Shown: piece after piece, positions 17,212 through 27,351 of the stretch
Numbering within the stretch: the stretch's first letter is position 1
Layout: every line of letters starts with the position of its first letter
Source of the DNA: CADCWN01 sp046328475
Lineage (GTDB): Bacteria > Chloroflexota > Chloroflexia > Thermomicrobiales > CADCWN01
NCBI GenBank assembly: GCA_046328475.1
Contig: JAXLWN010000017.1
Span: 43,060-107,059, forward strand
Reading direction: 5' to 3'
DNA length: 64,000 nt
Notes under the pieces: generated by a model
What the model saw: the letters and a program-made list of their open reading frames with translations, nothing else
What the model was told of the DNA's origin: nothing
Databases searched by the model: none
Program-made: the position numbers and the translations under genes

Positions 17212-17248
17212 CCTTCCCCGGAGTACATCGACGTTCGCGTGGGGCGCG

Positions 17249-20241
17249 GTGACCGGGCAACGTGCATCCTTCGGGGAGCTGCTGCGACGCCTGCGCGAAG
17301 CTGCAGGACTCACCCAGGAAGAACTCGCCGAGCGCGCCGGGCTGACCAGCAAAGCGATCGGCGCGCTGGACGCGGCGTGCGCCGCCACCCCTACCCCCAC
17401 ACCATCCGCGCCCTCGCCGACGCCCTCAACCTCACCGAAGCCGCGCGCACCACCCTGGTCGCGGCCGCGCGCCAACAGGACGAGCCGGAAACCGCCACCG
17501 CCACCACCTCCCCGGCCCCCATCCCGCCCCGCCCGCAGCACCCGGCGCGCTCACCCCCTGATCGGGCGCGGCCGAGAACTGAGCGCGGCCCTCGCCCTCC
17601 TCGCCCGCCCCGAACTGCGCCTGCTGACCCTCACCGGCCCCGGCGGCGTCGGCAAGACCCGCCTGGCGCTGGAGATTGCCGCCCACGCCGCCGCCATCGC
17701 CCCGGATGGCGTCACCTTCGTCCCCCTCGCCCCCCTGCGCGACGCCGCCCACGTCCCCGCCGCCATCGCCCAGGCGCTCAACCTGCAAGACCGCGGCAGC
17801 GACCCGCTCCCGGCCCGCCTGGCGAGCATTGTGGGCGACCAGCGCCGCCTCCTCCTGATCGACAACGTCGAGCACGTCCTGGACGCCGCCCTCATCGGCG
17901 AACTGCTCCTCGCCTGCCCGAACCTCAAAGTGCTGGCGACCAGCCGCGCGGCCCTGCGCGTGCGCGGCGAGCAGGAGTACCCGGTCGCCCCGCTGGCGCT
18001 CCCCACCGCGCCGCTTGCCGCCCCCAACGACCTGCGCGACGTGCCCGCCATCCGCCTCTTCGTCGAACGCGCGCGGGCCATCGCCCCCGACTTCGACCTC
18101 ACCCCCGCCAACGCCGCCACCGTGGCGCAGATCTGCACCCGCCTGGATGGCCTGCCGCTGGCGCTCGAACTCGCCGCCGCCCGCACCAAGCTCCTCCCGC
18201 CGCAAGCCCTGCTCGCCCGCCTGGAGCGCCGCCTGCCCCTCCTCACCGGCGGGGCGCACGACCTCCCCACCCGGCAGCGCACCCTGCGCGACACCATCGC
18301 CTGGAGCCACGACCTGCTGACCGAGGAGGAGCGCACCCTCTTCCGCCGCCTCGCCGCCTTCGCGGGCGGCTGCACGCTCGCCAGCATCGAGGCGATCTGC
18401 AACGCCGACGGCCGCCTCGGCCCCTTCATCCTCGACAGCATCGCCTCGCTGATCGACAAGAGCCTGCTCCGCCGCAACGACACCTCGCCGGGCGAGCCCC
18501 GCTTCACCATGCTGGAGACCATCCGCGAGTTCGCCGCCGAGCAGCTCGCCGCCAGCGGCGAAGCAGCCGCCATCCGCCGCCAGCACGCCCTCCACTACCT
18601 CGCCCTGGCCGAAGAAGGCGAGCCGCAGCTGCGCAGCGTCGAGGATGTCGCCTGGCTGGCCCGCATGGAGAGCGAGCACGCCAACCTCCGCGCCGCTCTC
18701 ACCTGGTGCCGCGACACCGGCCTCGCCGCGCCGGGCGGTTCGCGCGAGGTGGCGGAAATTGGCCTCCGCCTGCTTCGCGGCCTCTGGTGGTTCTGGGTCT
18801 ATCGCGGCCACTGGTCCGAGTGCCGCGCCTGGCAGGCCACGGCGATGCGGCTCGTCGAGGCGAGCGGGCCGCAGGGCGAGCAACTGCGCGGCCAGATCCT
18901 CTTCGGCCTGGCGATGCTCGACTACTTCCACGGTGCCTACCTGGACGCCCAGGCGAAGATGGAGGCGTGCGCGGCGCTCGCCCGTGCCCAGGGCGACCAG
19001 CACGGCGTCGCCCTGACCTCGCTCTACATCGGCCTGAACCTGTTCCGTCGCAGCCAGTTCGCCGCCTCCCGCGCCTTGGTCAAGGAGAGCGTGGCCCAAT
19101 GGCAGGCCCTGGGCGATCCCTGGTATCACGGCATGGCGCTCTTCGTCCTGGGCGACGCCACGCTCCACGACGATCCGCCCGCCGCCGAACGCTATTTCGC
19201 GGAGAGCGCCGGGGTCTTCCGCGCCATCGACGCCAGTTGGGGCCTCGCCTTCCCGCTCACCAGCCTGGGTCGGCTGGCCCTCGCGCGCGGCGAGCACGCC
19301 ACGGCCCGCGCCCAGATCGAGGAGGGTCTGGCGCTGCGCCGCCGCCTCGACGACCGCTGGTGGCTCGCCATCTCGCTCAACAGCCTCGGCGAAGTCGAGC
19401 GCTGCCAGGGCGACCACCAGCGCGCCGAGCCCTACTTCGCGGAGGGGTTGGCGATCTATCGCGGCCTCGGGCGCACCAACGATTTCGCCTGGCCCTTGCG
19501 CGCCCTCGGCCACGTCGCCCTGGCGCGCGGCGACCTCGCGCTCGCCCGCGCCCGGTTCCGCGAGAGCCTGGAGATCGAGCGGCAGCGCGGCATCACCCCC
19601 GACCTCGCCGCCTGCCTCGCCGGGCTGGCGGGCGTCGCCACGCACGCCGGCGACCCGGCCCGCGCCGCCCGCCTCTTCGGCGCGTCCGCCGCCCTCTTCG
19701 ACTCCCTCCGCACCCTCCCCGAACCCGGCGACCGCGCTGACCAGACGCGCCTCCTCGCCGCCGCCCGCACCCTCCTCCCCGTCCCCGACTGGTCGGCCGC
19801 CTGGTCCACCGGCCGCGCCCTCCCCCTCGACGCCGCCCTCGCCGAAGCGCTGGCGGTCGAAGTCCCCGCCCACCTCGTCCGCCCCGTCCCGGCCTCCCCG
19901 CAGGCCCCATCCCCCGCAGCGCCCCACACCCAGCAACTCCCCGCGCTGCAGCCCTCCCCGGCACCGGCGGTCCCCCCGCGCAGGCCACCCCGCCAGCGCC
20001 GACCCCACCCGCCGCAACCCGACGACGCCACGGCGCGCTCAGCCCGCGCGAGCGCGAGGTGATCGCCCTGATCGCGCGCGGCCTCTCCAACCGCGCCATC
20101 GCCATCGAACTCCGCATCACCGAGAAAACCGCCGCCAACCACGTCGAGCACATCATGACCAAGCTCGACCTTCGCACCCGCGCCCAACTCGCCATCTACG
20201 CCATGCAGCACGGCCTCGCCAACGACGAATCCCCAGACTAA
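17249..20241 (+). CDS. XRE-NB-ARC-TPR-LuxR transcriptional regulator (frameshifted)
   Basis: A regulator of about 995 residues. It has an N-terminal XRE helix-turn-helix (FGELLRRLREAAGLTQEELA), an NB-ARC-like ATPase with Walker A LTGPGGVGKTRLAL and LLLIDNVEHVLDA, a long TPR region, and a C-terminal LuxR domain (GALSPREREVIALIARGL, then ITEKTAANHVEHIM). The frame is broken three times. A G appears missing near 17370, after which GALERGVRRHPYPHTIRAL would read through. An extra C in a C5 run near 17550 restores the frame. Another shift near 19900-20000 separates the LuxR domain. All domains survive, so sequencing error is likely. The GTG start fits the promoter at 17203. It probably controls the neighbouring oxidase. 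Confidence 0.85.
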
Positions 20242-20261
20242 CCCCCACAAACACACAAACG

Positions 20262-20330
20262 CACGAACACACGGACGCACCGGCCCACGCCCTCACGCCC
20301 TCACGCCCTCACGCCCTCACGCCCCGCCGC
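20262..20330. repeat. CGCCCTCA octad array
   Basis: CACA-type short units lead into four perfect CGCCCTCA octads near 20286-20318. It sits just after the regulator's stop. No clear opposing arm is present, so a terminator function is less certain than for the paired arrays. Confidence 0.65.
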
Positions 20331-20499
20331 CCCCACACCCGCACACTAACACGCCGCCCGCCCCACACCCCCACATTCCCCCGCCCCGCACTTTGTAGGG
20401 AAATCTCCAGATGTTGCCTCGGCCACCAGCCGGTACGCTATTGGAGGTCGGGGGACACCGGCCGCGAGCGACGAGACGAGGCGTAAGGAGGTCGCCACG

Positions 20500-20592
20500 G
20501 TGAAGATCAAGATCGGCTTCTGGCAATTGCGGTTCGGCGCGGGGCGCGAGCGCACCACGGCGCGCTCACCGAACCGGATCGCCAGGAAGTAG
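20500..20592 (+). CDS. small 30-residue ORF with strong ribosome-binding site
   Basis: TAAGGAGG ends 9 bases before a GTG at 20500. The frame encodes VKIKIGFWQLRFGAGRERTT and ten further residues to the TAG at 20592. It is basic, with one aromatic patch and no transmembrane segment. It lies alone between the regulator and the second FAD oxidase. I do not recognise it. It may be a leader peptide or small protein, or the remnant 5' end of a lost gene. Confidence 0.4.
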   Translation: MKIKIGFWQLRFGAGRERTTARSPNRIARK

Positions 20593-20742
20593 CGCGATTC
20601 GGGCACGCGGAACACAACCCCTATGAGCACCGCAATCCCCAGAGCCACCAGCTTTTCGGTTCCCTTTTCTCACCCACGGCAAGCAGCCGCAGCGGCAACG
20701 GGGCCGTCGCGGACCAAAGGAAACGCAGAGAGGACTTTCACG

Positions 20743-22158
20743 ATGACTATCGCAACCCGCACATCGACCGTTACCCCCAGCACCCCGCTCCCCGGCGACC
20801 GCTACGCGTCGCTCCGCGCCCGCCTCGCCGGTGACCTGATCACCGCCGGCAGCGCCGACTTCGACACCGCCCGTGCCGTCGTCAACCTCACCGTCAATCG
20901 CCACCCGCTCGCCATCGTGCGCGCGGCCGACGCCGAGGATGTCGCGGCGGCGGTCAACTACGCCCGCACGCACGCCCTCCCGCTGGCCGTCCGCAGCGGC
21001 GGCCACAGCATCGCCACCTACAGCATGGTTGACGATGGCCTCGTCGTCGATCTCTCGCAGATGAAAGAGATCAGCATCGACCCCGCAACGCGGATCGCCC
21101 GCGTCCAGGCTGGCGCGCGGTCCGGCGACCTCGCCGGGCCGGCCAACGAGCACGGCCTGGCCCTCACCACCGGCGACACCCCCTCGGTCGGCATGGGCGG
21201 GCTCGTCACCGGCGGCGGCATCGGCTACATGGTGCGGAAGTACGGCCTCGCCATCGACAGCCTGCTCGCGGTGCAGATCGTCACCGCCAGCGGCGACATC
21301 CTGACCGCCGACGCCGACCAGCACGCCGATCTCTTCTGGGCCGTGCGCGGCGGCGGCGGCAACTTCGGCATCATCACCGAGTTCACCTTCCGCCTCGCCC
21401 CGGTCGGCCAGATCTACGGCGGCTCGCTGATCCTCCCGGCCAGCCGCGAGGTCATTCGCGGCTTCCTCGACTACGCGGCGTCCGCGCCCGAGGAGCTGTC
21501 GCTGATCGCGAACCTCTCCTTCGCGCCCCCCGCCCCGTTCGTGCCGCAGGAGCGGGTCGGCGAACTGGCCCTGGAGATCCTCACCTGCTGGTGCGGGGAC
21601 CCCGCCGAGGGCGAGGCGGCCGTCGCCCCCCTGCGCGCCCTGGCCACCCCCATCGCCGACGCGGTCGCCCCGATCCCCTACCCCGCGATCTACAAGTTCA
21701 CCGAGCACCTGGGCGCGCCGCACGGCGTCTCGATCCGCTCGATGTTCGCCGACGACCTGAGCGATGCGACGCTCGACGCGGCGTTGGAGTCGGTGAAGAA
21801 CTCCCCGTCCCCCTTCAGCCTGGTGCAGTTCCGCGGCCTCGGCGGCGCGTTCGCGCGCGTCCCGCATGATGCCACCGCGTTCGCCCACCGCGACCGGCGC
21901 TACTTCGTCGCGATCATCGCTGTCTGGCTCGATCCCGCCCTGGATGCCACCCCGATGCAGGAGTGGACCATGTCCCTCTGGCGGCAGATCCGCCACGAAG
22001 GCTCCGGCGTCTACGTCAACTTCCTGGAGCGCGAGGGCGCGGATCGCGTCCACGACGCCTACCCGGCGGCCACCTACGCCCGCCTCGCCGCCGTCAAGCA
22101 GCAGTACGACCCGAACAACCTCTTCCGCCTAAACCAGAACATCACCCCGCAGCAGTAG
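20743..22158 (+). CDS. FAD-linked oxidase (berberine-bridge type)
   Basis: A 471-residue oxidase of the PCMH/BBE family. LAVRSGGHSIATYS holds the His for covalent FAD. GMGGLVTGGGIGYMVRKYGL and AVRGGGGNFGIITEF are the flavin-binding signatures, and YDPNNLFRLNQNI is the typical C-terminus. The Cys position of bicovalent enzymes is Val. Substrates of the family are sugars, alkaloids and aromatic alcohols, and cannot be assigned here. The start is set at 20743 behind GAGAGG, dropping 40 upstream codons of low quality. It is a paralogue of the oxidase part at 10021, without the DinB tail. A clear terminator follows. Confidence 0.92.
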   Translation: MTIATRTSTVTPSTPLPGDRYASLRARLAGDLITAGSADFDTARAVVNLTVNRHPLAIVRAADAEDVAAAVNYARTHALPLAVRSGGHSIATYSMVDDGLVVDLSQMKEISIDPATRIARVQAGARSGDLAGPANEHGLALTTGDTPSVGMGGLVTGGGIGYMVRKYGLAIDSLLAVQIVTASGDILTADADQHADLFWAVRGGGGNFGIITEFTFRLAPVGQIYGGSLILPASREVIRGFLDYAASAPEELSLIANLSFAPPAPFVPQERVGELALEILTCWCGDPAEGEAAVAPLRALATPIADAVAPIPYPAIYKFTEHLGAPHGVSIRSMFADDLSDATLDAALESVKNSPSPFSLVQFRGLGGAFARVPHDATAFAHRDRRYFVAIIAVWLDPALDATPMQEWTMSLWRQIRHEGSGVYVNFLEREGADRVHDAYPAATYARLAAVKQQYDPNNLFRLNQNITPQQ

Positions 22159-22171
22159 GACACCCAAAAGC

Positions 22172-22209
22172 GAAAGCGGGGCGCTCGTCGAGGCGCCGCC
22201 CCCGCTTTC
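22172..22209 (+). terminator. terminator hairpin of the FAD oxidase gene
   Basis: GAAAGCGGGG at 22172-22181 pairs perfectly with CCCCGCTTTC at 22200-22209, starting 13 bases after the stop. There is no long T run, but the stem is strong. Confidence 0.7.
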
Positions 22210-22227
22210 ATCTACCCTTGAACTCCG

Positions 22228-22295
22228 AGCCCGCGCAGGCGGGCTTCGCGGCGAAGCCCTCAGCCCCAGGCTTCAGCCTGTGGGCGCACCCACCT
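22228..22295. repeat. AGCCCGCGCAGGCGGGCT-type dispersed repeat
   Basis: A perfect hairpin AGCCCGCGCAGGCGGGCT (22228-22245) is followed by TTCGCGGCGAAG and a CCCCAGGCTTCAGCCTGTGGG hairpin-like tail. Similar modules occur at 38402-38515, 53470-53560 and 56797-56907, always in gene gaps. Confidence 0.75.
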
Positions 22296-22306
22296 CGGGC
22301 TACCCC

Positions 22307-24781
22307 CTAATTCTGCGCCGCGAGCAACTCCATATCGGCCGCAGCGTCGTGACCATTCTCGGTGCTATCCACGAGCGCCATCGCGATCACCCGGTCCTTC
22401 GCGCCGACCTTCATCAGGGTCACGCCCTGCGTCGCGCGCCCGATCCGCGAGATCTGCTCACCCTGGATGCGGATGACGATCCCCTTGGAGGTGATCATCA
22501 TCAGGTTGTCCTCGCCCCGCACCATCCGCGCGCCGACTAGCAATCCGGTCTTGTCGGTGACGCGCATGGCGATCACGCCGCCGCCGCCGCGACCCTGGCG
22601 CGGATATTCGTCGATGGAAGTCTTCTTGCCGAAGCCATTCGCCGAGACAAAGACGAGGTCGTAGCCCGGCTCGACCACATCCATCCCGACCACGACATCA
22701 CCCGCCGCGAGGCGCACCGCCGTCACCCCGGCCGCCTGGCGACCCATCGGGCGCGCGTCCTCCTCGCTGAAGCGGATCGACTTGCCCTGCGCCGTGACGA
22801 TGATGATGTCCTGCTCGCCCTTGCTCATCCGCACCCAGGCGAGCTCGTCCCCCTCTTCCAGGCCCACGGCGATCAAGCCGTTCGCGCGCACCTGGGCGAA
22901 CTGGCTCAGCTGCGTCCGCTTGATCTTCCCTTTGCGCGTCGCCAGCACCAAATACCGGGCGTCGCTGAAGTCCTTGACCGCCATCGGCATCGTCACCACC
23001 TCGTCCGGCTGGAGCGAGAGCAGGTTGACGATCGCCGTCCCCTTCGCGGTGCGGCTCGCCTCCGGCAGCTCGTGCGCCTTCAGCGAGTAGCAGCGCCCCT
23101 GGTTGGTGAAAAAGAGCAGGCTATCCATCGTGCTGCACGAGAGGATGTGCTGGACATCATCCTCCTCGCGCATCGTCATCCCGCTCACCCCACGCCCGCC
23201 GCGATGCTGCGTGCGATAGGTGTCGGGCGGCAGGCGCTTGACGTACCCCTTGCTCGTCAGCGTCAGCAGGACCGGCACCTCGGCGATCAGGTCCTCGTCG
23301 GAGAGTTCGCCATCGCCGTCGCGGATGACCGTGCGGCGCGGGTCGGCATACTTCTCCTTGAGGAACGCCATGTCCTCCTTGATCACCGCCAGCACCTTCG
23401 TCTCGTCGGCGAGCAGCGCCTCCAGGTCGCGGATCAGCTGGCGAACTTCCTTGTACTCGTCGTCGATCTTCTTCCGCTCAAGCTGGGCCAACCGGGCGAG
23501 ACGGATATCGAGGATCGCATTCGCCTGCACCTCGGTCAGGTTGTACGCCTTCATCAGATTGGTGCGCGCCGACTCGGTCGTCCGCGAGTTGCGGATCGTG
23601 GCGATGATCGCGTCGATGTGGTCGAGCGCGATCCGCAGCCCTTCGAGGATGTGGGCGCGCTGCCGCGCCTTCTCCAGCTCGAACTGGGTGCGGCGGCGAA
23701 TCACTTCCTGGCGGTGCTCGATGAAGTGGGTGATCGCGCGCTTCAGCGTCAGCACGCGCGGCTGCTTGCCGTCCACCAGCGCGAGCATGTTCACGCCGAA
23801 GGTGCTCTGCATCGCGCTGTGCTTGTAGAGGTTGTTCAGCACCTTGCGCGGCTGCGCCTCGCGCTTCAACTCGATCACGATCCGCATCCCGTTGCGGTCC
23901 GACTCGTCGCGCAGGTCGCTGATGCCGTCAACCACGCCATCCTTGACCAGTTGCGCCATCCGCTCGACCAGCGTCGACTTGTTCACCTGGTAGGGCAGCT
24001 CGGTGACGATGATCTGGAAGCGATTGCCGCGCGGTGCCTCCTCGATGAACGCCTTCGCGCGCATGATCACGCGCCCCTTGCCGGTCGCATAGGCCTGCTT
24101 GATCCCCTCGCGCCCCAGGATCATCCCGCCGGTCGGGAAATCCGGCCCCTGCACGATCTCCAGCAACTGTTCGACCGCCGCATCGGGGTGATCGACCAGG
24201 AAGGTGATCGCGTCGCAAAGCTCACCGAGATTGTGGGGGGGAATGTTGGTCGCCATACCGACCGCGATCCCAGCCGCGCCATTCAGCAGCAGCGCCGGGA
24301 GGCGGGCCGGGAGCACCGTCGGCTCGCGCATCGAGTCGTCGTAATTGGGCTTGTAATCGACGGTATTCTTCTCGATGTCGCGCAGCAATTCCTCGGTGAT
24401 CGCCGCCATACGCGCCTCGGTGTAGCGCATCGCCGCCGGGGCGTCGCCGTCCACCGAGCCGAAGTTGCCCTGGCCATCGACCAGCGGGTAGCGCAGCGAC
24501 CAGGGCTGCGCCATGCGCGCCAGCGCGTCGTAGACCGCCGTGTCGCTGTGCGGGTGGAAGTTCTTCAGCACCTCGCCAACGATACCCGCGCTCTTGCGGT
24601 GCCGGTTGCTGTGGCGCAGGCCCATCTCGTGCATCGCGTAGAGGACGCGCCGCTGCACCGGCTTCATGCCGTCGCGCACATCCGGCAAGGCGCGCTGCAC
24701 GATGACACTCATCGAGTAGTCGAGATACGACGTCCGCATCTCGTTGTCGATATTGATCAGCCGAACGGTTCCAATCTCCAT
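22307..24781 (-). CDS. gyrA: DNA gyrase subunit A
   Basis: An 824-residue gyrase A subunit that breaks and rejoins DNA to introduce negative supercoils with GyrB. The active-site Tyr is in AAMRYTEARM, about residue 120. The C-terminal beta-pinwheel carries the GyrA box QHRGGRG, which separates gyrase from topoisomerase IV ParC. The quinolone-resistance loop reads HPHSDTAVYD; E. coli has HPHGDSAVYD, so Gly81 is Ser and Ser83 is Thr. The ATG at 24781 has AGGTGGGTG upstream; a 23-codon longer frame is rejected. gyrB is not in the window. Confidence 0.96.
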   Translation of the reverse strand: MEIGTVRLINIDNEMRTSYLDYSMSVIVQRALPDVRDGMKPVQRRVLYAMHEMGLRHSNRHRKSAGIVGEVLKNFHPHSDTAVYDALARMAQPWSLRYPLVDGQGNFGSVDGDAPAAMRYTEARMAAITEELLRDIEKNTVDYKPNYDDSMREPTVLPARLPALLLNGAAGIAVGMATNIPPHNLGELCDAITFLVDHPDAAVEQLLEIVQGPDFPTGGMILGREGIKQAYATGKGRVIMRAKAFIEEAPRGNRFQIIVTELPYQVNKSTLVERMAQLVKDGVVDGISDLRDESDRNGMRIVIELKREAQPRKVLNNLYKHSAMQSTFGVNMLALVDGKQPRVLTLKRAITHFIEHRQEVIRRRTQFELEKARQRAHILEGLRIALDHIDAIIATIRNSRTTESARTNLMKAYNLTEVQANAILDIRLARLAQLERKKIDDEYKEVRQLIRDLEALLADETKVLAVIKEDMAFLKEKYADPRRTVIRDGDGELSDEDLIAEVPVLLTLTSKGYVKRLPPDTYRTQHRGGRGVSGMTMREEDDVQHILSCSTMDSLLFFTNQGRCYSLKAHELPEASRTAKGTAIVNLLSLQPDEVVTMPMAVKDFSDARYLVLATRKGKIKRTQLSQFAQVRANGLIAVGLEEGDELAWVRMSKGEQDIIIVTAQGKSIRFSEEDARPMGRQAAGVTAVRLAAGDVVVGMDVVEPGYDLVFVSANGFGKKTSIDEYPRQGRGGGGVIAMRVTDKTGLLVGARMVRGEDNLMMITSKGIVIRIQGEQISRIGRATQGVTLMKVGAKDRVIAMALVDSTENGHDAAADMELLAAQN

Positions 24782-24930
24782 GCACCCACCTGTCTGCTTG
24801 GGTTGATGAATCGAGGATGACGCCGGAAACGGCAGCCGAAGCGGGCTCATGCCAGCCCCTTAACTGCCCCCCAATTTCCTCAACCTCGACCCATCATAGT
24901 AGCGTCCACACTTCACGCCTAAACTGTTGA

Positions 24931-24939
24931 ATTATAACA
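24931..24939 (-). promoter_or_regulatory. extended -10 promoter of gyrA
   Basis: On the minus strand TGT-TATAAT occupies 24939-24931, a perfect -10 with a TG extension. Transcription would begin near 24924, giving a gyrA leader of about 140 bases. Confidence 0.5.
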
Positions 24940-25079
24940 CTAAATGGGCATCTGGATCACACCCCCGGTGCGTTGGTACACTACGTACGGACTAGGGTTT
25001 TGGCCCGGCTCGCGCGATTGGTCGAAATACTCGCGCGCAACACGGCGCGGGGCAGTTGGATGGCACTGGAAGGCGGACG

Positions 25080-26714
25080 ATGGGCGCGCTCGCGACGCCC
25101 CTGGTAGTGCAACACGACGGCGAACTCCTCCTCGCCACCGGGGCCACCGGCGCTCGCGGGGTGGCCGATACGCTGCGCCGTTTCGCGGTCCTGGAGAAGT
25201 GCCCGGGCACCTTCCACCACTACCGGCTGACGCGGCACTCGCTCTGGAACGCGGCGGCGGCGGGCATCGACGCCGCGCGCATCATCGCCTTCCTCGAACG
25301 CGCCTCGGGTGCGGCGCTGCCGGAAACGGTGTCGCGCCGCATCGCCGCGACCATCGCGCGGCATGGGCAGTTGCGCCTGGTGCGCGATGCCGGGACCTTC
25401 TGGCTGCGCTCCGACGACGAAGCCCTGCTGCAGCGCGTCTGCGCGGAGCTGGGCGACGACTTCGCGCCAGACCGGCTGTCGGCGCGCGGCCTGCCGGTCG
25501 CCCCGGCGCGGCGCGGCCCCCTCGCCGTGCGCCTCGGCCACCTCGGCTGGCCCCTCAGCGACGAGGCGGGGCACCGAGGGACGCCCCCTTGCGATCGACA
25601 GCGCGGCGAGGCACCGCTGCGGGCGCATCAGCAAGGAAGGCCGCATCGCCGCCCTATCAGCCCCGGACGCCCCGGGCGGCAGCAGCGGCGTCATCGTGCT
25701 CCCCTGCGGTGCCGGGAAGACGCTGGTCGGGATCGGCGCGAGTGTGGCCCTCGGCTGCTGGACGCTCGTCCTCTGTCCGAACAGTTCCTCCGTTCAGCAG
25801 TGGGTTGCCGCCTACCAGCGCTTCACCGACCTCTCGCCCGATGCCATCGGCGAGTATCGCGCCCCCCGCCGACACCTGCGCCCGGTCACCGCGACCACCT
25901 ACCAGCAACTGACCGCGCGCGGCTCGCGCACCGGCGAAGATCTGCCGCACCTGAACCTGCTCGGCAGCCAGGATTGGGGCCTGATCATCTTCGACGAGGC
26001 CCACCTCCTCCCCGCCGACGTCTTCCGCCTCGCCGCCGACCTCGCCTCGCGCCGCCGCCTCGGCCTCACCGCCACGCCGGTGCGCGAGGATGGGCGCGAG
26101 GTGGACCTCGCCGCGCTGATCGGCCCCGTCCGCTACGATGTCCCCTGGGCAACGCTCGAAGCGCAGGGCTGGATCGCCCCGGTCGAGTGCATCGAGGTGC
26201 GCGTCCCCCTGGCCGATGCCCCCGGCGACCTGGCGCACCGCGCCGCCGCCACCGCCCCCGAGAAATGGCCCGTGGTGCGCTCCCTGGCCCGCCGCCATCG
26301 CGGCGAGGGCGTGCTGGTCATCGGCCAATACCTCGACCAACTCGCCGCCATCGCCGAGCGCCTGAAACCCCTCATCGGCGGTGCCACACCCCGCGCCGAC
26401 CGCGAGGGCTGCCTTCGCCGCGCTTCCGCTCCGGCGAGGAGCCGCTGCTCGTCCTCTCGCGCGTCGGCAACGCCTGCATCGACCTCGACGCGCGCGTCGC
26501 AATCGAAGTCTCGGGCAACTTCGGCTCGCGCCAGGAGGAAACCCAGCGCCTCGGCCGCCTGCTGCGCCCCAAGCCCGACAGCGCACCCGCCCGCTTCTAC
26601 GCGGTCGTCGCCGACGCCGCCGAAGCCGCCTACGCCGCCCGCCGCCAACGTTTCCTCGTCCAACAGGGCTACCGCTACCGCATCGTCCGCGCCGGTACCA
26701 AAATCGTTGGGTAG
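25080..26714 (+). CDS. XPB/Rad25-like DNA helicase (frameshifted)
   Basis: Bacterial XPB-type superfamily 2 helicase. The N-terminal domain reads RFAVLEKCPGTFHHYRLT and SLWNAAAAGID, typical of XPB homologues. The core has Walker A LPCGAGKTLVG, the DEAH box IIFDEAHLLPAD, motif III LTATPVREDGRE and motif VI QEETQRLGRLLRPK. XPB helicases unwind DNA in repair. The frame shifts near 25570-25650 and returns near 26410-26430, so three segments in two or more frames must be joined. The ATG at 25080 follows GGAAGG. All motifs are intact, which points to indel errors or very recent inactivation. Confidence 0.82.
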   Translation: MGALATPLVVQHDGELLLATGATGARGVADTLRRFAVLEKCPGTFHHYRLTRHSLWNAAAAGIDAARIIAFLERASGAALPETVSRRIAATIARHGQLRLVRDAGTFWLRSDDEALLQRVCAELGDDFAPDRLSARGLPVAPARRGPLAVRLGHLGWPLSDEAGHRGTPPCDRQRGEAPLRAHQQGRPHRRPISPGRPGRQQRRHRAPLRCREDAGRDRRECGPRLLDARPLSEQFLRSAVGCRLPALHRPLARCHRRVSRPPPTPAPGHRDHLPATDRARLAHRRRSAAPEPARQPGLGPDHLRRGPPPPRRRLPPRRRPRLAPPPRPHRHAGARGWARGGPRRADRPRPLRCPLGNARSAGLDRPGRVHRGARPPGRCPRRPGAPRRRHRPREMARGALPGPPPSRRGRAGHRPIPRPTRRHRRAPETPHRRCHTPRRPRGLPSPRFRSGEEPLLVLSRVGNACIDLDARVAIEVSGNFGSRQEETQRLGRLLRPKPDSAPARFYAVVADAAEAAYAARRQRFLVQQGYRYRIVRAGTKIVG

Positions 26715-26856
26715 GGGCGGGTCACCGACCCGCCCGCGTGGGGACGGCACCCGCTCGCAAGAGGGCCACCCAGGCCCCGGCACGGCACCAATCTTGCTTC
26801 GTTCGAGAAGTTCGCCCAGGGGGACGACCACCAGCCGCCATGACGGAGACGACACC

Positions 26857-27351
26857 ATGCCCGCAACCACCAGGACCGATCCCTACGCCACCTACGCGCG
26901 TGCCCTGACCCTCGGCGTCGTCACCGGCCTGCGCTCGCAGACCGGCCTGGCCGCCATCGCCCTGGCCGCGCAGCCCGATGGCCCATTCGCAGCGCTCGCG
27001 CAGGCACCAACACCCTGGCGCTTGATCGCCTCCCAGCCGGGGCTGCTCGTCAGCACCCTGGCGTACAGGCGAATATGTCGAGGACAAGCTCCTCGATCAC
27101 CCCCGACCGCACCAGGCCCCTGCCGCTGCTCGGGCAGCTCGGGCTTCGGCGCGCTCGCCGGGGGCGCTTGCCGGGCGCTCGGCCAGTCACAGGCGCTCGG
27201 CGGCGCGCTCGGCGTGGGCGCGCTCGGTGGCGGCTTCGGCTACACCTACCGCGTCCAGGTCGCCCGCCTCACCGGCGCACCCGACCTCCCGCTCGCGCTC
27301 GCCGAGGACGCGACCGCCGTCATCGTCGCCCTGGTCGCGACGCAGGCGTGA
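26857..27351 (+). CDS. DUF4126-like integral membrane protein (frameshifted)
   Basis: About 165 residues with hydrophobic Gly/Ala-rich segments. The N-terminus YARALTLGVVTGLRSQTGLA and a middle GEYVEDKL...HP (readable only in a second frame near 27068-27110) match DUF4126-type membrane proteins. The C-terminal GALGGGFGYTYRVQVARL is back in the first frame. Two compensating indels are therefore implied near 27062 and 27110. Function of the family is unknown. GGAG precedes the ATG at 26857. Confidence 0.6.
   Translation: MPATTRTDPYATYARALTLGVVTGLRSQTGLAAIALAAQPDGPFAALAQAPTPWRLIASQPGLLVSTLAYRRICRGQAPRSPPTAPGPCRCSGSSGFGALAGGACRALGQSQALGGALGVGALGGGFGYTYRVQVARLTGAPDLPLALAEDATAVIVALVATQA

Noticed and set aside
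17432..20017. Long minus-strand frame opposite the second regulator
   Set aside because: Shadow composition, no motif and no ribosome-binding site.
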